NCBI GenBank assembly: GCA_009859145.1
Contig: VRVR01000036.1
Coordinates: 145,584-209,583 of the forward strand
DNA from: Andalucia godoyi
Taxonomy: Eukaryota; Discoba; Jakobea; Jakobida; Andaluciidae
Direction: 5' to 3'
DNA: 64,000 nucleotides
In this document: positions 29,114 to 39,077 of the stretch, in pieces
Numbering within the stretch: position 1 is the first letter of the stretch
Layout of the letters: each line of letters starts with the position of its first letter
Translations under genes and position numbers: made by a program
The notes under the pieces: model-generated
Database searches by the model: none
Told to the model about the DNA's origin: nothing
What the model saw: the letters and a program-made list of their open reading frames with translations, nothing else

Positions 29114-29407
29114 TTACAAAAGCTGCCCGGTAGAAATGTCAAAAACGTCAGCAGGGTGCCGTTCGTGCTTCGACACAACGGCAAAACAACTTGAACCGAG
29201 TCCCTCAAGCTGGTTTGCAGTACAACGAGGCAAAACGTCCATGAATGGAACCCCGCCGGAGCAGATGGGCTCTCTGTGCTGCTCCTCCAAGATGAGCAGT
29301 TTCGGAATTCGCAGACTGCTCTGGTGCACCCGTCCACGATGCAGCCAAAGTGTTTGTAGGGATTCGGAAAATGAGACGAAATTCCAGTCCTCCGACGATC
29401 CGTCGCC
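29114..29407 (-). pseudogene. Orphan open frame lacking a start, possible gene remnant
   Basis: About 97 in-frame codons without a plausible initiator, ending in TAA. Composition is protein-like (SLQTLWLHRGRVHQ, IPKLLILEEQHREPICSGG, CFAVVSKHERHPADVFDIS). It abuts the dispersed repeat. It may be a decayed gene fragment, or an exon whose partners I could not find. No family is assigned. Confidence 0.3.
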
Positions 29408-29419
29408 TTATGCGGAAAA

Positions 29420-30186
29420 GAACACAATACGCCTATATTATACACTGAGCATGCATATCTACGAGTAGACATGCATCTTCAATCTTGCATCCCGTTGCCG
29501 CGAAGGGGATAGGCCCCAACACACCTCACGGCGCTCTTCAGATAGATGTTCCGCGCTCCGTTCCCAATCTCGATCAATCTGTGAGCCACTTTCTCAGCGT
29601 GACACGTTGTTCCTGAAAAGGGTGCATTTTGATTCTGACGGCCCTGGCAGCAGGCGTAGTGACACGTGGTCTCTTAGGAGGTCTGCGGGACCTAGGAGGC
29701 CCTGGCATCGGGCGGCGTAGGCGTAGGCGTAGGCGAATGCGTCATCCCAGCGCACCCACGCCCATATTTGAATTAAAAAAGTGAAACCAAAAAGCCAAAG
29801 CAACGAATGATAGATGGCTACGCGTAAGCACGAATTCCCCTGTGAAACAAACGTGCTAGTGTCAGCCAGTATTGACCGTGTCTGTTTATGTATACTTCCT
29901 TCCGTATGCATGACAATGGCGTGTTATTATTCAACGGTCGACGGCTTTGTGCATCAACGTTGCACATTAAACAATATCATTATAGTCAAGCCCAGAATTT
30001 CTTTCATTCTTCACTTTTTTATTCCTTCTATTATTCTTTCTGTTTGTGTTTTTTTAATAGTCGAACCCTCAAGCAGCACCTTTCATTAGAGACAAAACAC
30101 ATCTCATGACTCCCAAAGAGGGATCTTCCCAACAAACTCAAACCGGCCATGCCCAAAGATACCCAGGACCAAGAAACCCGTTGATC
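29420..30186 (+). repeat. Dispersed repeat family, copy 2 (longest)
   Basis: Its left part (29420-29945) matches 52538-53115 and its right part (29935-30186) matches 21783-22096, so this copy links the two. Long near-identical blocks include ATAGATGTTCCGCGCTCCGT and CGTGGTCTCTTAGGAGGTCT. It holds a GGCGTA tandem (three units, against two in copy 3). Relative to copy 3 it lacks about 65 bp near 29822. The spacer 30187-30520 has a short inverted repeat (ACTTGC/GCAAGT, about 30203) and no recognised gene. Confidence 0.88.
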
Positions 30187-30520
30187 CTCCTCTCGTCACA
30201 ACTTGCTGAGCAAGTTGATGATCATCAAACCACGGAGATGTGGTCGATTGCGCGTTCGGAATGCGCTTTCAAGTCAGAGAACAAGAAAGAGTAAAGGCAA
30301 AAGCGTCGTCAAGCGCAGCCTCGTTCGCCGACCACATTCTGCATACGTATCTCGATCTCTCCCTAACGGCCTGTGTCAACAGCACCAAATATTTGACTTC
30401 ATGTCGGGTTTGTCTATTTAAAATTTAACAATGACATATAATAAAAACCAGCACAAATCACGCATTGCAATTCTCTCTATTTTGTTTGGTAAATTACAAC
30501 ACGTGACAGTTTCAAAAGTC

Positions 30521-33100
30521 TCAGGACTTCTTCTTTCCTGACTTGCTTGCTGTCTTCTTGTCCAACTGTGCAAGGACAGCATCGACGACGCCGTCCATGT
30601 CGGTGTCGTCGATCTGCAAGTCACTTGCAAAGACTTGCCGCAGAATCTCTGAAACCTTTCGCTTCTTTTTCGCAGTCCACTGAAGTCTTCTGCCAGTCAT
30701 GACCGGGTTTCGGTTCGCCGGGTTCGCCACTGCGTTTCGCGGATTCATAGACGTTGCTCTCATTGTGCGACTGTATGGATCTCGCTGCGACTGGTCGGAG
30801 ATCTGCAACACATCGGCTTCGTCAAGGTTTCTTTGGACATCGACCACTCCGAGTGCATTGACGCGGAGCTCAATTTCAGATCGAGAATCTGCGGCTCCCG
30901 AGTCCCAGTAGCTGGAGAAGGATTCCATGATGAACGCCATGATGATGTTCAAAAGAATGATTACTGCAACAATGTAGAATATGATAAAATACAAGCGGGC
31001 CCACTTGGACGTTACCGTCACATAGCCAGACGTGACTGTATCCCAGTTGTTGAGCACTTGCAAGATGAACAGCGTTCCCATTGCGTCCTGGAAATTGTTC
31101 ATTGAAATGGGATAGTAGTCAGACTGGCCAAAGGGATCGGCCTGAAGAGCAACATTGTTCTTATCGATGAGACCAGCAAAGGCCTGCATTCCAACCATTG
31201 CAAACACGTAAAAGCAAGAAAACTGAATTGCACCGTAGGAAATGAGCGCCGGATACACCTGGAAAAGGGTATTCAGGATCTTTGCATAGTCATCAAAGAT
31301 ACTGATGACTCGAATGCACCGGCATGATCGCATCAGCACAAGGATACGCAGACTCAGATCGTCACCAGCATTCACATTCTTCAAGACGATGACGATCAGC
31401 GAGATGAAGATCAGAATCGCATCGAACTTGTTCCAAGACGATGCCCAGAATTTCTTGAATCCATAGCCATAAATGCGCAGAGACACCTCGAGCAAGGTCA
31501 AGGAAAACACAATCGCGAACCAAATGTCAAAGATCTCATTGTGCGAGGCCGCATCCTTGGATGACCCGTTGATAAGTAGATTGTAATACACAACCACAAA
31601 CCCAATGTTCAAAACTATCAGTGCGTCCCAAAAATACTCAAAATAAACGTGTCGCACAGCTTTGATGAGCGCCTGAGAAGGTCGTGAGAAGTAGATGAAC
31701 GGAATAAGGAAGACAAAGCACGGCTCCACGCTTTGCTTCGGACGGATGAACACATTGAGCGCATCGACAATAAGCGAAAACCGCGCAAAATTCAATCGCC
31801 CTTCTCCGTCCACATCCATTGCCCTAAAAATGATATCGGTCTTTGATGCTTCGTATCGACCGCGGAGCACATACATCAATTCGAGAAATCGCTCTTCCGT
31901 AATGCCGTTCTTGTCCTCGACAAACGTACGACTGGAATCAGTATTTGAAGCAGCACCACGATCCATGTTCTTTAGCTCGGTAGGCAGCGGTGGCGGCGAC
32001 AGCTGCTCTGTTTGTCCGTGTCCGTGTCCGTGTCCGTGTCCGTGTCCTCGTCCTCTCCATCGCCCTGCTTCATCCCCGCCACCTCCACCACCATCATCCC
32101 CCTCATCTCCAGAATCCGAGTTTTCGCCGTCCGATTCCACGTCTTGAATATCCGTCTCTCCAAACATGATTTGCGAACCGCTTCCCAAGATATCGGATTC
32201 TTGTTCGTTCTCCGCATCGAGAGACGTCAGCACCCGGTATGCCAGCATGAGCGCAGTCCTCTGCCGCTTGACCTGCGACTTCACTTCGATCGACAGAAAG
32301 TTTCGATAACTGTCATACGCGGTACCGAGCAACAGAGTCATCAGAAAATACATGTTGATTATCAGGTAAGAAAAAAAGATCAACCCATAGAGCCTGTCCT
32401 CCTGGTACGCAGGGATCATGACTGTTGGAAAGTTGGAGTTTGTTAAACAGACAAGCATGGAGAACAAGCCGTCGAGAAAGCTCTCGAAGTTTTGATCTCC
32501 CTCCTCCGTACCAAAGAACAGGACGGTACAGAAAATCGTGTAGAGAATCAACACAAAGAACACAAGTCCCAATAGCTTCAAGATTGCAGGAAGCGTCCGT
32601 CGAATGTCCCGGACACAAGCCCGAAGCGTGTCGAAGTGAAAGATCAGATAGTACGGTCGGAACCACCGCGTGATGCGGACCGGCACACCACTCCAAAACA
32701 TAAGGACGTCCAAGAAATTCAAGCTCAACAATGCAAGATACACCTGGTTCCATCGATCCGTCTTGAAAATAAACTCGTACCGAGAATTAGTCAAATGCAA
32801 AAGAACCAAATCAACAGAGTATATGCTTAAAAATAGCGTCTCTAATGCCAGCGGCAGGTGCTTTGATACTGCCACAGTCGCGGGAGGCTCAATGTATGCG
32901 AGCAACAGGTGCAGAATGGTAGCCAGTCGAAAGAGAAATTGAACCCACTTGAATCGGTAAATATTGTAAATCTTCAAGCTTGCATAGTCAGTGTTGTGCC
33001 GAAAGTCTCTCACGTTTCGCGCATCTTCCACGAACGTCGCCGCCTGCAAAATACGAAGTTTGTGCAAATCCGACAGATTCGACAATAGAGATTCCCTCAT
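30521..33100 (-). CDS. Two-pore channel (TPC-like, two six-helix repeats with central EF-hand-like linker)
   Basis: 859 residues from the ATG at 33100; the frame extends ten codons upstream only to a GTG. Two six-helix ion-channel domains are separated by a cytosolic linker. Repeat I pore is CLTNSNFPTVMIPAY (about 218-232) and repeat II pore is LQVLNNWDTVTSGY (about 680-693), both typical of endolysosomal or vacuolar TPCs. The second S4 carries spaced arginines in LSLRILVLMRSCRCIRV, so repeat II should be the main voltage sensor. The linker has an acidic run, a Gly-His repeat encoded by GTGTCC copies, and one EF-hand loop (DVDGEGRLNFAR, about 429-440) lacking the final Glu. Likely a vacuolar Ca2+/Na+ release channel. 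The C-tail is Lys-rich. Confidence 0.92.
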   Translation of the reverse strand: MRESLLSNLSDLHKLRILQAATFVEDARNVRDFRHNTDYASLKIYNIYRFKWVQFLFRLATILHLLLAYIEPPATVAVSKHLPLALETLFLSIYSVDLVLLHLTNSRYEFIFKTDRWNQVYLALLSLNFLDVLMFWSGVPVRITRWFRPYYLIFHFDTLRACVRDIRRTLPAILKLLGLVFFVLILYTIFCTVLFFGTEEGDQNFESFLDGLFSMLVCLTNSNFPTVMIPAYQEDRLYGLIFFSYLIINMYFLMTLLLGTAYDSYRNFLSIEVKSQVKRQRTALMLAYRVLTSLDAENEQESDILGSGSQIMFGETDIQDVESDGENSDSGDEGDDGGGGGGDEAGRWRGRGHGHGHGHGHGQTEQLSPPPLPTELKNMDRGAASNTDSSRTFVEDKNGITEERFLELMYVLRGRYEASKTDIIFRAMDVDGEGRLNFARFSLIVDALNVFIRPKQSVEPCFVFLIPFIYFSRPSQALIKAVRHVYFEYFWDALIVLNIGFVVVYYNLLINGSSKDAASHNEIFDIWFAIVFSLTLLEVSLRIYGYGFKKFWASSWNKFDAILIFISLIVIVLKNVNAGDDLSLRILVLMRSCRCIRVISIFDDYAKILNTLFQVYPALISYGAIQFSCFYVFAMVGMQAFAGLIDKNNVALQADPFGQSDYYPISMNNFQDAMGTLFILQVLNNWDTVTSGYVTVTSKWARLYFIIFYIVAVIILLNIIMAFIMESFSSYWDSGAADSRSEIELRVNALGVVDVQRNLDEADVLQISDQSQRDPYSRTMRATSMNPRNAVANPANRNPVMTGRRLQWTAKKKRKVSEILRQVFASDLQIDDTDMDGVVDAVLAQLDKKTASKSGKKKS
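32012..32046. repeat. Coding GTGTCC hexanucleotide repeat
   Basis: Nearly six copies of a 6-bp unit encode an alternating Gly-His stretch in the channel linker. Confidence 0.93.
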
Positions 33101-33555
33101 TCCAAGAAAAGCATCATTCGCTCTCCGCACTCAGAATCTTCTCCCCGCGCCCACGGATAACAACCCCTTGGAGAGTGCACTGAAAAAAATTTAATAAAAA
33201 TATCAATTACCTAAGCAAATGAATAATATGTCGAGTTCGTGATTCAGCACGTTTTTGACGAAAAAGGACTTTCAGCATTCGAAAAACAAACGTAAGGAAA
33301 GAGGAGAGAGAGAGAGGGGGGAGGGGGGGGCGGGGGGACTGTTGTACACGCTGACATACTGACACGCCGCTGACATTTCTGTACTGCTTGTCCTCCGACA
33401 ATTGTCCGATGTGTTGTCTGGCGTACTGTACGAGCGTTGCGGAATTTACCTTTATGGTGCAACGTGCACCTGAAGTGGAGGAGGAAGAAGAAGAAGAAGA
33501 AAAGAGAGAGAGAGAGAGAGAGAAACAAAGGAAAGGCAGCAGCAATGTGTGACTT
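33101..33555. other. Intergenic with GA-rich repeats
   Basis: About 455 bp between two minus-strand genes. It holds a GAGAGA/GGGG tract at 33301-33340 and a GAAGAA-GAGAGA tract at 33480-33526. A six-codon upstream frame precedes the channel start. No other gene is seen. Confidence 0.6.
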
Positions 33556-34992
33556 TCAGTTCACGCCTCTCCAGTAGAATGTGGAGTCTGGGAATTCGGC
33601 AGCGCGACGCAAGAATAGGACATAGCGGGTTAGCCCAGAGGTTCTCTCGTAGTCAATTCCGTGGCCCACAAAGACACTTGCTCGGACGGACACCATGAGC
33701 TGGATGAACATTTCATCCTGCGCATGCTTCCATCGTTCGGCAACGGGTGTGCTCTGAAACCACGCACATGAATTGCAGTCTCGATCAATCAAGAATTGCA
33801 CTGTATTGCAGGGAAGAGCGGAGTCTAGGTACACCAGCTCTCTTGGATTTCCAGAATTTGTCATTAAAAACACTTGTTTCAAAGAGTGCTTCCGCAGAAT
33901 CGGGTCGAGAAACTTGACGAGCTCTTCCGCCGAGTTTTCGTGATAGCGCAGTAGCCCATCCTTTGGATCATCGGAAGACCGGTCTCCTCTTCTCCAGTGA
34001 ACCGCAAGAAACGACTGGTCCTGAAACCTTTCTCGGATGAAGAAATCTGCAGTCTTTCCGAACCGTGCCACAGGCTTAAATTTGCCCAGAATCTTGAAAT
34101 ACTCGGGCCGCACCCACGGATTCCAGTTCACAGAATGCTGCACAAAGTCTCCTCTTTCAAACGCGAGGCCAAGGACGCACGCAGCCGATATCTTCTCTCG
34201 AATTCCAGATACATCAAACGAAGCATCGAGCACCACGAATTGATTGCCGTTGAAATCGATGGTCCGGTTCGGTTCCGGAAGTCCCAGCTTCATCGGCCGA
34301 AGAGAGAATGCAAAGTCCACCACATACCGCTGCTGCTCTGCTGTCGATTTCACCAGCTCCATTCGGTTGCCGTTTGCTTCCATGGTCTGTTCCAACGTCG
34401 CAACATCAATGTACTCGCTCAGCTCCGAATAGTCAAAGTAATCGGACAGCTCCTGAATGCGAAGCCCCAGAGGCGGAACAGCAAACAACGGTACAATGCC
34501 CCGCTCCATGTACCATTCAATCCCGGACACGTTCTGCGGAAAGATGCGCACCTTCGGCATAATAAGCGCACGACCGCTCCGTTTGGCCAAGTATGCGAGC
34601 TCGGTGATGTAGTGCAGCTGAGCAAAGAACTGCTCACCGCGAAATGGGCCTTCGTCCCACGTGATGTACATGATCGAAGGACTCCGGCATGAATCGGGAC
34701 TGAATGCCTCCAGCTGCCTCCGTGTGCTGAACGATGAAAATGTGTTTTCCGCCTCCAAAACAGAGAGAGCGCGATCGGTATGTCCCGCATGCCGCTTCGA
34801 GAATGAAAGATCGCACATCTCAGAATACGAAATCGAAAAGTAGTCCACATAGCGCACTGGGATCATCGGATCGTATTGGACAAGTATATGAACCACAGTC
34901 ATCATCGCAAACACACTTAGCGAACACACTACCAATAGGAACACCTGATACGAATTAGTATTCCACGGCACACTATTCTGACTCGGTCTCAT
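33556..34992 (-). CDS. O-fucosyltransferase-like type II Golgi membrane protein
   Basis: 478 residues: short cytosolic N-terminus, signal-anchor helix at about 17-39, then a lumenal domain. The donor-binding motif of GDP-fucose O-fucosyltransferases appears as AVHWRRGD (330-337; usually HxRRGD). An N-terminal GEQFFAQLHYITELAYLAKRSGRALIMP block (about 119-146) corresponds to the family's N-half Rossmann start, and VFVGHGIDYERTSG near the C-end to the third family motif. One or two N-x-S/T sequons are present. The acceptor substrate is unknown. The family is common in plants and protists. Confidence 0.78.
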   Translation of the reverse strand: MRPSQNSVPWNTNSYQVFLLVVCSLSVFAMMTVVHILVQYDPMIPVRYVDYFSISYSEMCDLSFSKRHAGHTDRALSVLEAENTFSSFSTRRQLEAFSPDSCRSPSIMYITWDEGPFRGEQFFAQLHYITELAYLAKRSGRALIMPKVRIFPQNVSGIEWYMERGIVPLFAVPPLGLRIQELSDYFDYSELSEYIDVATLEQTMEANGNRMELVKSTAEQQRYVVDFAFSLRPMKLGLPEPNRTIDFNGNQFVVLDASFDVSGIREKISAACVLGLAFERGDFVQHSVNWNPWVRPEYFKILGKFKPVARFGKTADFFIRERFQDQSFLAVHWRRGDRSSDDPKDGLLRYHENSAEELVKFLDPILRKHSLKQVFLMTNSGNPRELVYLDSALPCNTVQFLIDRDCNSCAWFQSTPVAERWKHAQDEMFIQLMVSVRASVFVGHGIDYERTSGLTRYVLFLRRAAEFPDSTFYWRGVN

Positions 34993-35430
34993 TTTCGCAC
35001 CCGCCTACTCGTCTTCATACGTCACAGGAGTTCGGTATCGTCGCAGCACTCGACTAATCACGCACGAAATCAGAGAAGGAATCCCAAATCAGGTAATAAA
35101 AATATGGTGGCCGCTCGACGGAGTTTGTCGGCAAACTGATAAACTGCTAAACAATCAGCCAATCGCACACCCAAACACACAAACCAGTAACCTAAACGGT
35201 TTGCGCCCGAGTAAAAATGGAACTACGGTACTGCACAGAATGGCAATACCGAACCAAACACGTGTTGAGAAAGCCCGGAGGTCGGGATCGGCAAAAAAAT
35301 CAGCGTGTTCTTTCGCGGATTTCCCCTTTTATTCGTTTGATTTGCGTGATGCCCAAGATTGGGGAAAGGTGAAAAAAAATGAATTACAATTTTTTACGGC
35401 AGGTGGACCACTGGCCCCAAGACCGAGGGG
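34993..35430. other. Intergenic, no gene seen
   Basis: About 440 bp upstream of the fucosyltransferase-like gene, reaching the possible last exon of the next gene. No supported coding sequence beyond that. Confidence 0.5.
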
Positions 35431-35505
35431 AGTCTCTGTTTTCTCGCTCGGATGTCATGCCGAGTAGATGGATGGATGCACAGAGGAAAGAGAGCAAGCG
35501 AAAAC

Positions 35506-37265
35506 TTACGATTTCCCATACATTCTTGTAAACGACTCCTTCAACTGTCGGTACTGTTGAAGCAGTGTTTGTTTTGGCTTGGAGGGTCCCTCGTCGCGAT
35601 CAAAGTCGCCTCGTTGTTGCCTCGTCGAAGCCCTTCCCTTTGCACTCGTATTGAAGGGCGACGAAATCTTCTTGGGGACTTGGTTTTGTTGTTGTCGCAA
35701 CGCTGATTTCGATCGAAGTTGCCTCGGAGTCGACAAGTCCGATACGAACCCATCATCATCATCATTATAATTATTGTCGACGACATTGCGAGTGCCGTTG
35801 CGAGTGTCATTCATGTTTCGGATTTCCCGATGAATGCTTCTTTGGTGCGCGACTCTCTTCTGATCCGAGTCTGAAGAAAAAGCTGCAAAGTTGCTTTCTC
35901 TCACAGAAGCAAATCGAGACCGAGATCGAGAACCCGATGTGGAAGGCAACGGAGACAGTGAAGACGACGACGACGATGATGAGAACGACGCCGACGGAAG
36001 ATTGGATGATCGGCTATGTTGACAAGCCGCAGACACAGACGCAGCCGGAGCCCCAGCTGCGTTTGCCGTTGCGGGTCTTTTAGAACAGGGTGCGTCTGCC
36101 TTGCTCTGATTCCTCGATTCCACATGTACAGCCTTCGTTTGTTCCGATGCAGAAGACGGTCTTTTCTTTTCGACTGGTTTCCTCGATGATGCCGATGCCG
36201 ATGCCGCTACCGCAGGTGTCGCAGATGATGACGGCAATGCCAGAGAAGAAGACGATGGATTCTGTTGTCGCTTGAGCAGATACAGTCTCATCATTTCAGC
36301 AATCTGAAGAATCTCCTGCTGCTGCTTTTCAATGCTTCGCATGCGTTCCGAGACTTGCAAATGCTTTTGCTCGTGTGTTTCGACCCGCCTCTCCATGGAC
36401 ACAAGCTGCGATCGAAGCCGATCAGAAACAGATTCCTGGTTCACCATCCTAGAAAGCAGCGCATCTGTTAAATTCTGCTGCTGCTTCAGCGCATCGGACG
36501 AGAGCAGCTTTGACGACATCTGCTTGCTCTTACCCTCTTGCTGCTTCTTCAAGGTTTTCAGCTCGCGCTCGATTTCACGCTGCGAAACAAACCGCGCCTT
36601 TGTCTCTGATTTGATTCCTTTAATCTCATCCTGCAGCTTCACAATCAGCGGATCTTTGCTCGAGAGTCGTCCAGAAGAAGCAGGTGGTGAAAACGGCTTG
36701 CTTAGATGCAGCTGCGGGTGCCCATGCAGTTTGGACATGTGGGCAGTCGAAGCCATAGATGGACTTGTGCGTCGGTGATTCATCCTCATCTTCGTCTTAT
36801 TCTTGTGCTCGTGCTCGTGCTCGATCTTTTTCAGAGTCGAGTGATCCGAGAAAGACGCAGAAGAGACCGACGCAGCAGAGCACGTGGATAATGTAGGCGA
36901 AGTCGACGGTCTCTTCCTGGCCGATTTCCGCTTCTGAGCCGACGATGATGACGAATATGGAAGCGATTCTGACAGTAATAATACGGGGTCTTGCATAGCC
37001 AAGTTCTCAAGATAGCTGTCCGTCGACTCGTAGCCCTCATCTGCCGACAATACATTTCTGCCCACCAAACCACATTAATTAAAACAAATTCCATAAATTT
37101 CAGAAGCATAAATTGGAAAAAAAAATGCATTATGAACCCCCATCACCAACAAAAAATAAAAAAAAAGAAAAAAAAAAGAGAGAAATGTTCATACTCTTGA
37201 TAGTGAGATTTGGAGTCCATCACTTTCTTTCGGAGTTCCTTGAGCGATGTGCGTTGCGAGGTCAT
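35506..37265 (-). CDS. Ser-rich coiled-coil protein, two exons (possibly three), unknown
   Basis: Exon 1 is 37265-37195 and exon 2 is 37057-35506, giving 540 residues if translation stops at 35506. Splicing GTATGA to CAG in phase 2 joins MTSQRTSLKELRKKVMDSKS...YQE to NVLSADEGYESTD. Residues about 150-300 form a coiled coil with long Gln/Lys/Glu heptads. The flanks are Ser-, Ala- and Arg-rich and probably phosphorylated. The apparent stop codon TAA lies inside a perfect donor sequence GTAAGT, so a further small exon at about 35430 downwards (frame SDSPRSWGQWSTC) is possible. No family is recognised. Confidence 0.72.
37058..37194 (-). other. Intron (137 bp)
   Basis: Donor GTATGA, acceptor CAG, phase 2. 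The upstream exon is open and begins with ATG. Confidence 0.82.
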
Positions 37266-38261
37266 CGGCTAGAGACTAAGAAACAAGAACATCCAACGCC
37301 TTGAATTTTCACAAAATGCGCTGTCCTTCTCCAATGTATGAATCGAATACAAACTCGGAAGCAGAAAAAGTCAGAAGCAAAAACAACGACAAAACAGAGC
37401 GGAAAGGAGAGCAGTTGGACTACAGTTGCTCCCCCGCATGAACTACGGTAAGCGGAAGGCTTTTTTAAGCAAATTTATTTTATACAGAGCAAGCAGCAGA
37501 CAGCAAGCCGGAAGGGGTCTCTGGTCCAAGCGGCGACTGGTGGGGTGATGGTTCGTGGCAGTGGAGGGAGGGAAGGGAAGGGAAGGGAAGGGAAGGGATT
37601 GGAGGGCGGAAAGCAGACGCACGGGATAGCCACGAAGGAGTCGGAAAGAAAACGTGTGGTGGAGCTGAGGGTGCGACGACAAAGTGGAAGCCGTCGATGG
37701 ATGCTCGTTTCGATGCAAGCAGGGAATTCTGGAGGGCGGGCCTTTTCGAAAACATATGGAGGCGGCAGGTATGACATAAAGAGGCTGTTGCGCAACTTGT
37801 CTTTCAACGTGTATCCGAGACGTCGGGGGAAATGTCACTGGCATCGAAGCTGAATCTCGGAGCCCTCCAAATCCGGTTTGTATCGTCCTAGCGCATTTCG
37901 ACAATTTCAACATCCGCTGTGACATCCAAGAAAGTTCGAAATGCGCAAGCTGATCGCTACAGAGCATCCGAATTGTCCAAGAAGGAAATATAGGCATTGC
38001 AACATTTCTGTGAACTTTCCCTGCGGCAACCATGATCCACCCGCACTTGCATTCCGCAACGTTTTGTCTCACCAGCAAAGGCTATTATTGTCTGCAGCTC
38101 TGTCGCTTTTGTGCGTGCTTCTCTTTTTTTTTTTACATTGTAATTTTTGTTTGTTAAACATGCCTTTCTATCAACAGTTTCGAACGGGTCTCATTGTTTC
38201 AGTGAGTTTAGTTATCTGTTGAAGGAAGGGGAGCGAAAGAAGATATCCATAACGAGGGAAA
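37266..38261. other. Intergenic, GGGAA repeat, no supported gene
   Basis: About 1 kb between divergent genes. A (GGGAA)n tract lies at 37569-37600. A 211-codon frame on the minus strand (37443-38078) is open but its composition is not convincing. It is probably the promoter region for both neighbours. Confidence 0.45.
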
Positions 38262-39077
38262 ATGTTCGACGTCATTGTGAATCCACGGTTTTGTGCAGAT
38301 GGTCCGAGTGCAAAAGTCGACATTCGATCCGGCCGAACGTCGTTTCATGCCTGGACCGACAGCTCCGATCCTGTCATGTTCCGAACGGCAGTGTACACCG
38401 TACGAGCCGAAGTGGCCGTGCAGGTGAATCAGCAGTCTGAAACGAGTTTGTTCACGCACACCAGTGTTTCGAGTATGAAGATTTCTCTGAAACTCACAGT
38501 CGTCAGCGCGGACACTGGGTTCCCCGTACCCAATGCGATCGAGTCTCGCAGTTGCCGCACCGCAGCGATCGCGGAATCATTCTTTGAACCCTCAGTCTTT
38601 CCGCTTGGTCCGCTGATTGGAGAAACGGCCCCGTTTTCGTTCGGAAAGCTGTACTCTCATCTTTCCCGAAGATTCCCACATCAGCGGTTTCGACTCTGCA
38701 TCAGCGCGTTCAGCGAAGTTCCATTACCAGGCCACCTTTCTCCTCCACCGCCTAGTTCTTCCGACACAACATTCTCTCTCAGGACTGGCCGATGCTTCCA
38801 AAACACGCATCTGTTCAGCATTGTGTCACCACCTTTTCTGGTCAAGTCGAAGAAAATCGTCTCTGCTCATGTACCGCGTTCTCTGTTCGCACAGCATGTG
38901 CTCCACGCGCACCTCGAGCCGGTCTACGTAGACTGTGCAGACAGCAGCAGTGAAACATCCGGTGGCAGCTGCGAGGAATGGGCGCTACCAGAGATGGACT
39001 ATAGGCTATCGGAGGAGTTCTTGACTGCATTCTGGATGCAAGATTGCTTTCTTCAGTCCATAAATCTCTGTGTATAG
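38262..39077 (+). CDS. Tandem paralogue A of an unknown protein family
   Basis: 271 residues beginning MFDVIVNP. Shared with paralogue B: an N-terminal block KVDIRSGRTSFxxWT, FRTAVYTxRAxxxVQ, a VDxDTGxxVPxAIE-like stretch, the strongly conserved GETAPFSFGKLYSHLSRR-PHQRFRLCISAF (about 120-150), a phenylalanine-leucine VKSKK segment and an acidic ending LSEEFLTAFWMQD. The pattern suggests an all-beta domain followed by a variable Pro/Ser linker. There is no signal peptide or membrane helix. I do not recognise the family; the RSGR and QRFRLCISAF blocks vaguely recall DNA-binding beta-sandwich folds, but that is speculation. Confidence 0.75.
   Translation: MFDVIVNPRFCADGPSAKVDIRSGRTSFHAWTDSSDPVMFRTAVYTVRAEVAVQVNQQSETSLFTHTSVSSMKISLKLTVVSADTGFPVPNAIESRSCRTAAIAESFFEPSVFPLGPLIGETAPFSFGKLYSHLSRRFPHQRFRLCISAFSEVPLPGHLSPPPPSSSDTTFSLRTGRCFQNTHLFSIVSPPFLVKSKKIVSAHVPRSLFAQHVLHAHLEPVYVDCADSSSETSGGSCEEWALPEMDYRLSEEFLTAFWMQDCFLQSINLCV
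38619..38722 (+). repeat. Near-identical tract in paralogue A
   Basis: 104 bp that differ at only 5 positions from 40353-40456 in paralogue B, the first 47 bp being identical. Flanking coding DNA is far more diverged. Confidence 0.93.

Noticed and set aside
29990-30080. tRNA-like B-box (GGTTCGA) on the minus strand of the repeat
   Set aside because: No complementary T-stem, anticodon arm or acceptor stem could be paired around it.
37443-38078. 211-codon minus-strand frame in a spacer
   Set aside because: Contains a translated GGGAA repeat and Pro/Ser/Cys-rich mixed composition; no motif and no splice evidence. Kept only as a spacer note.
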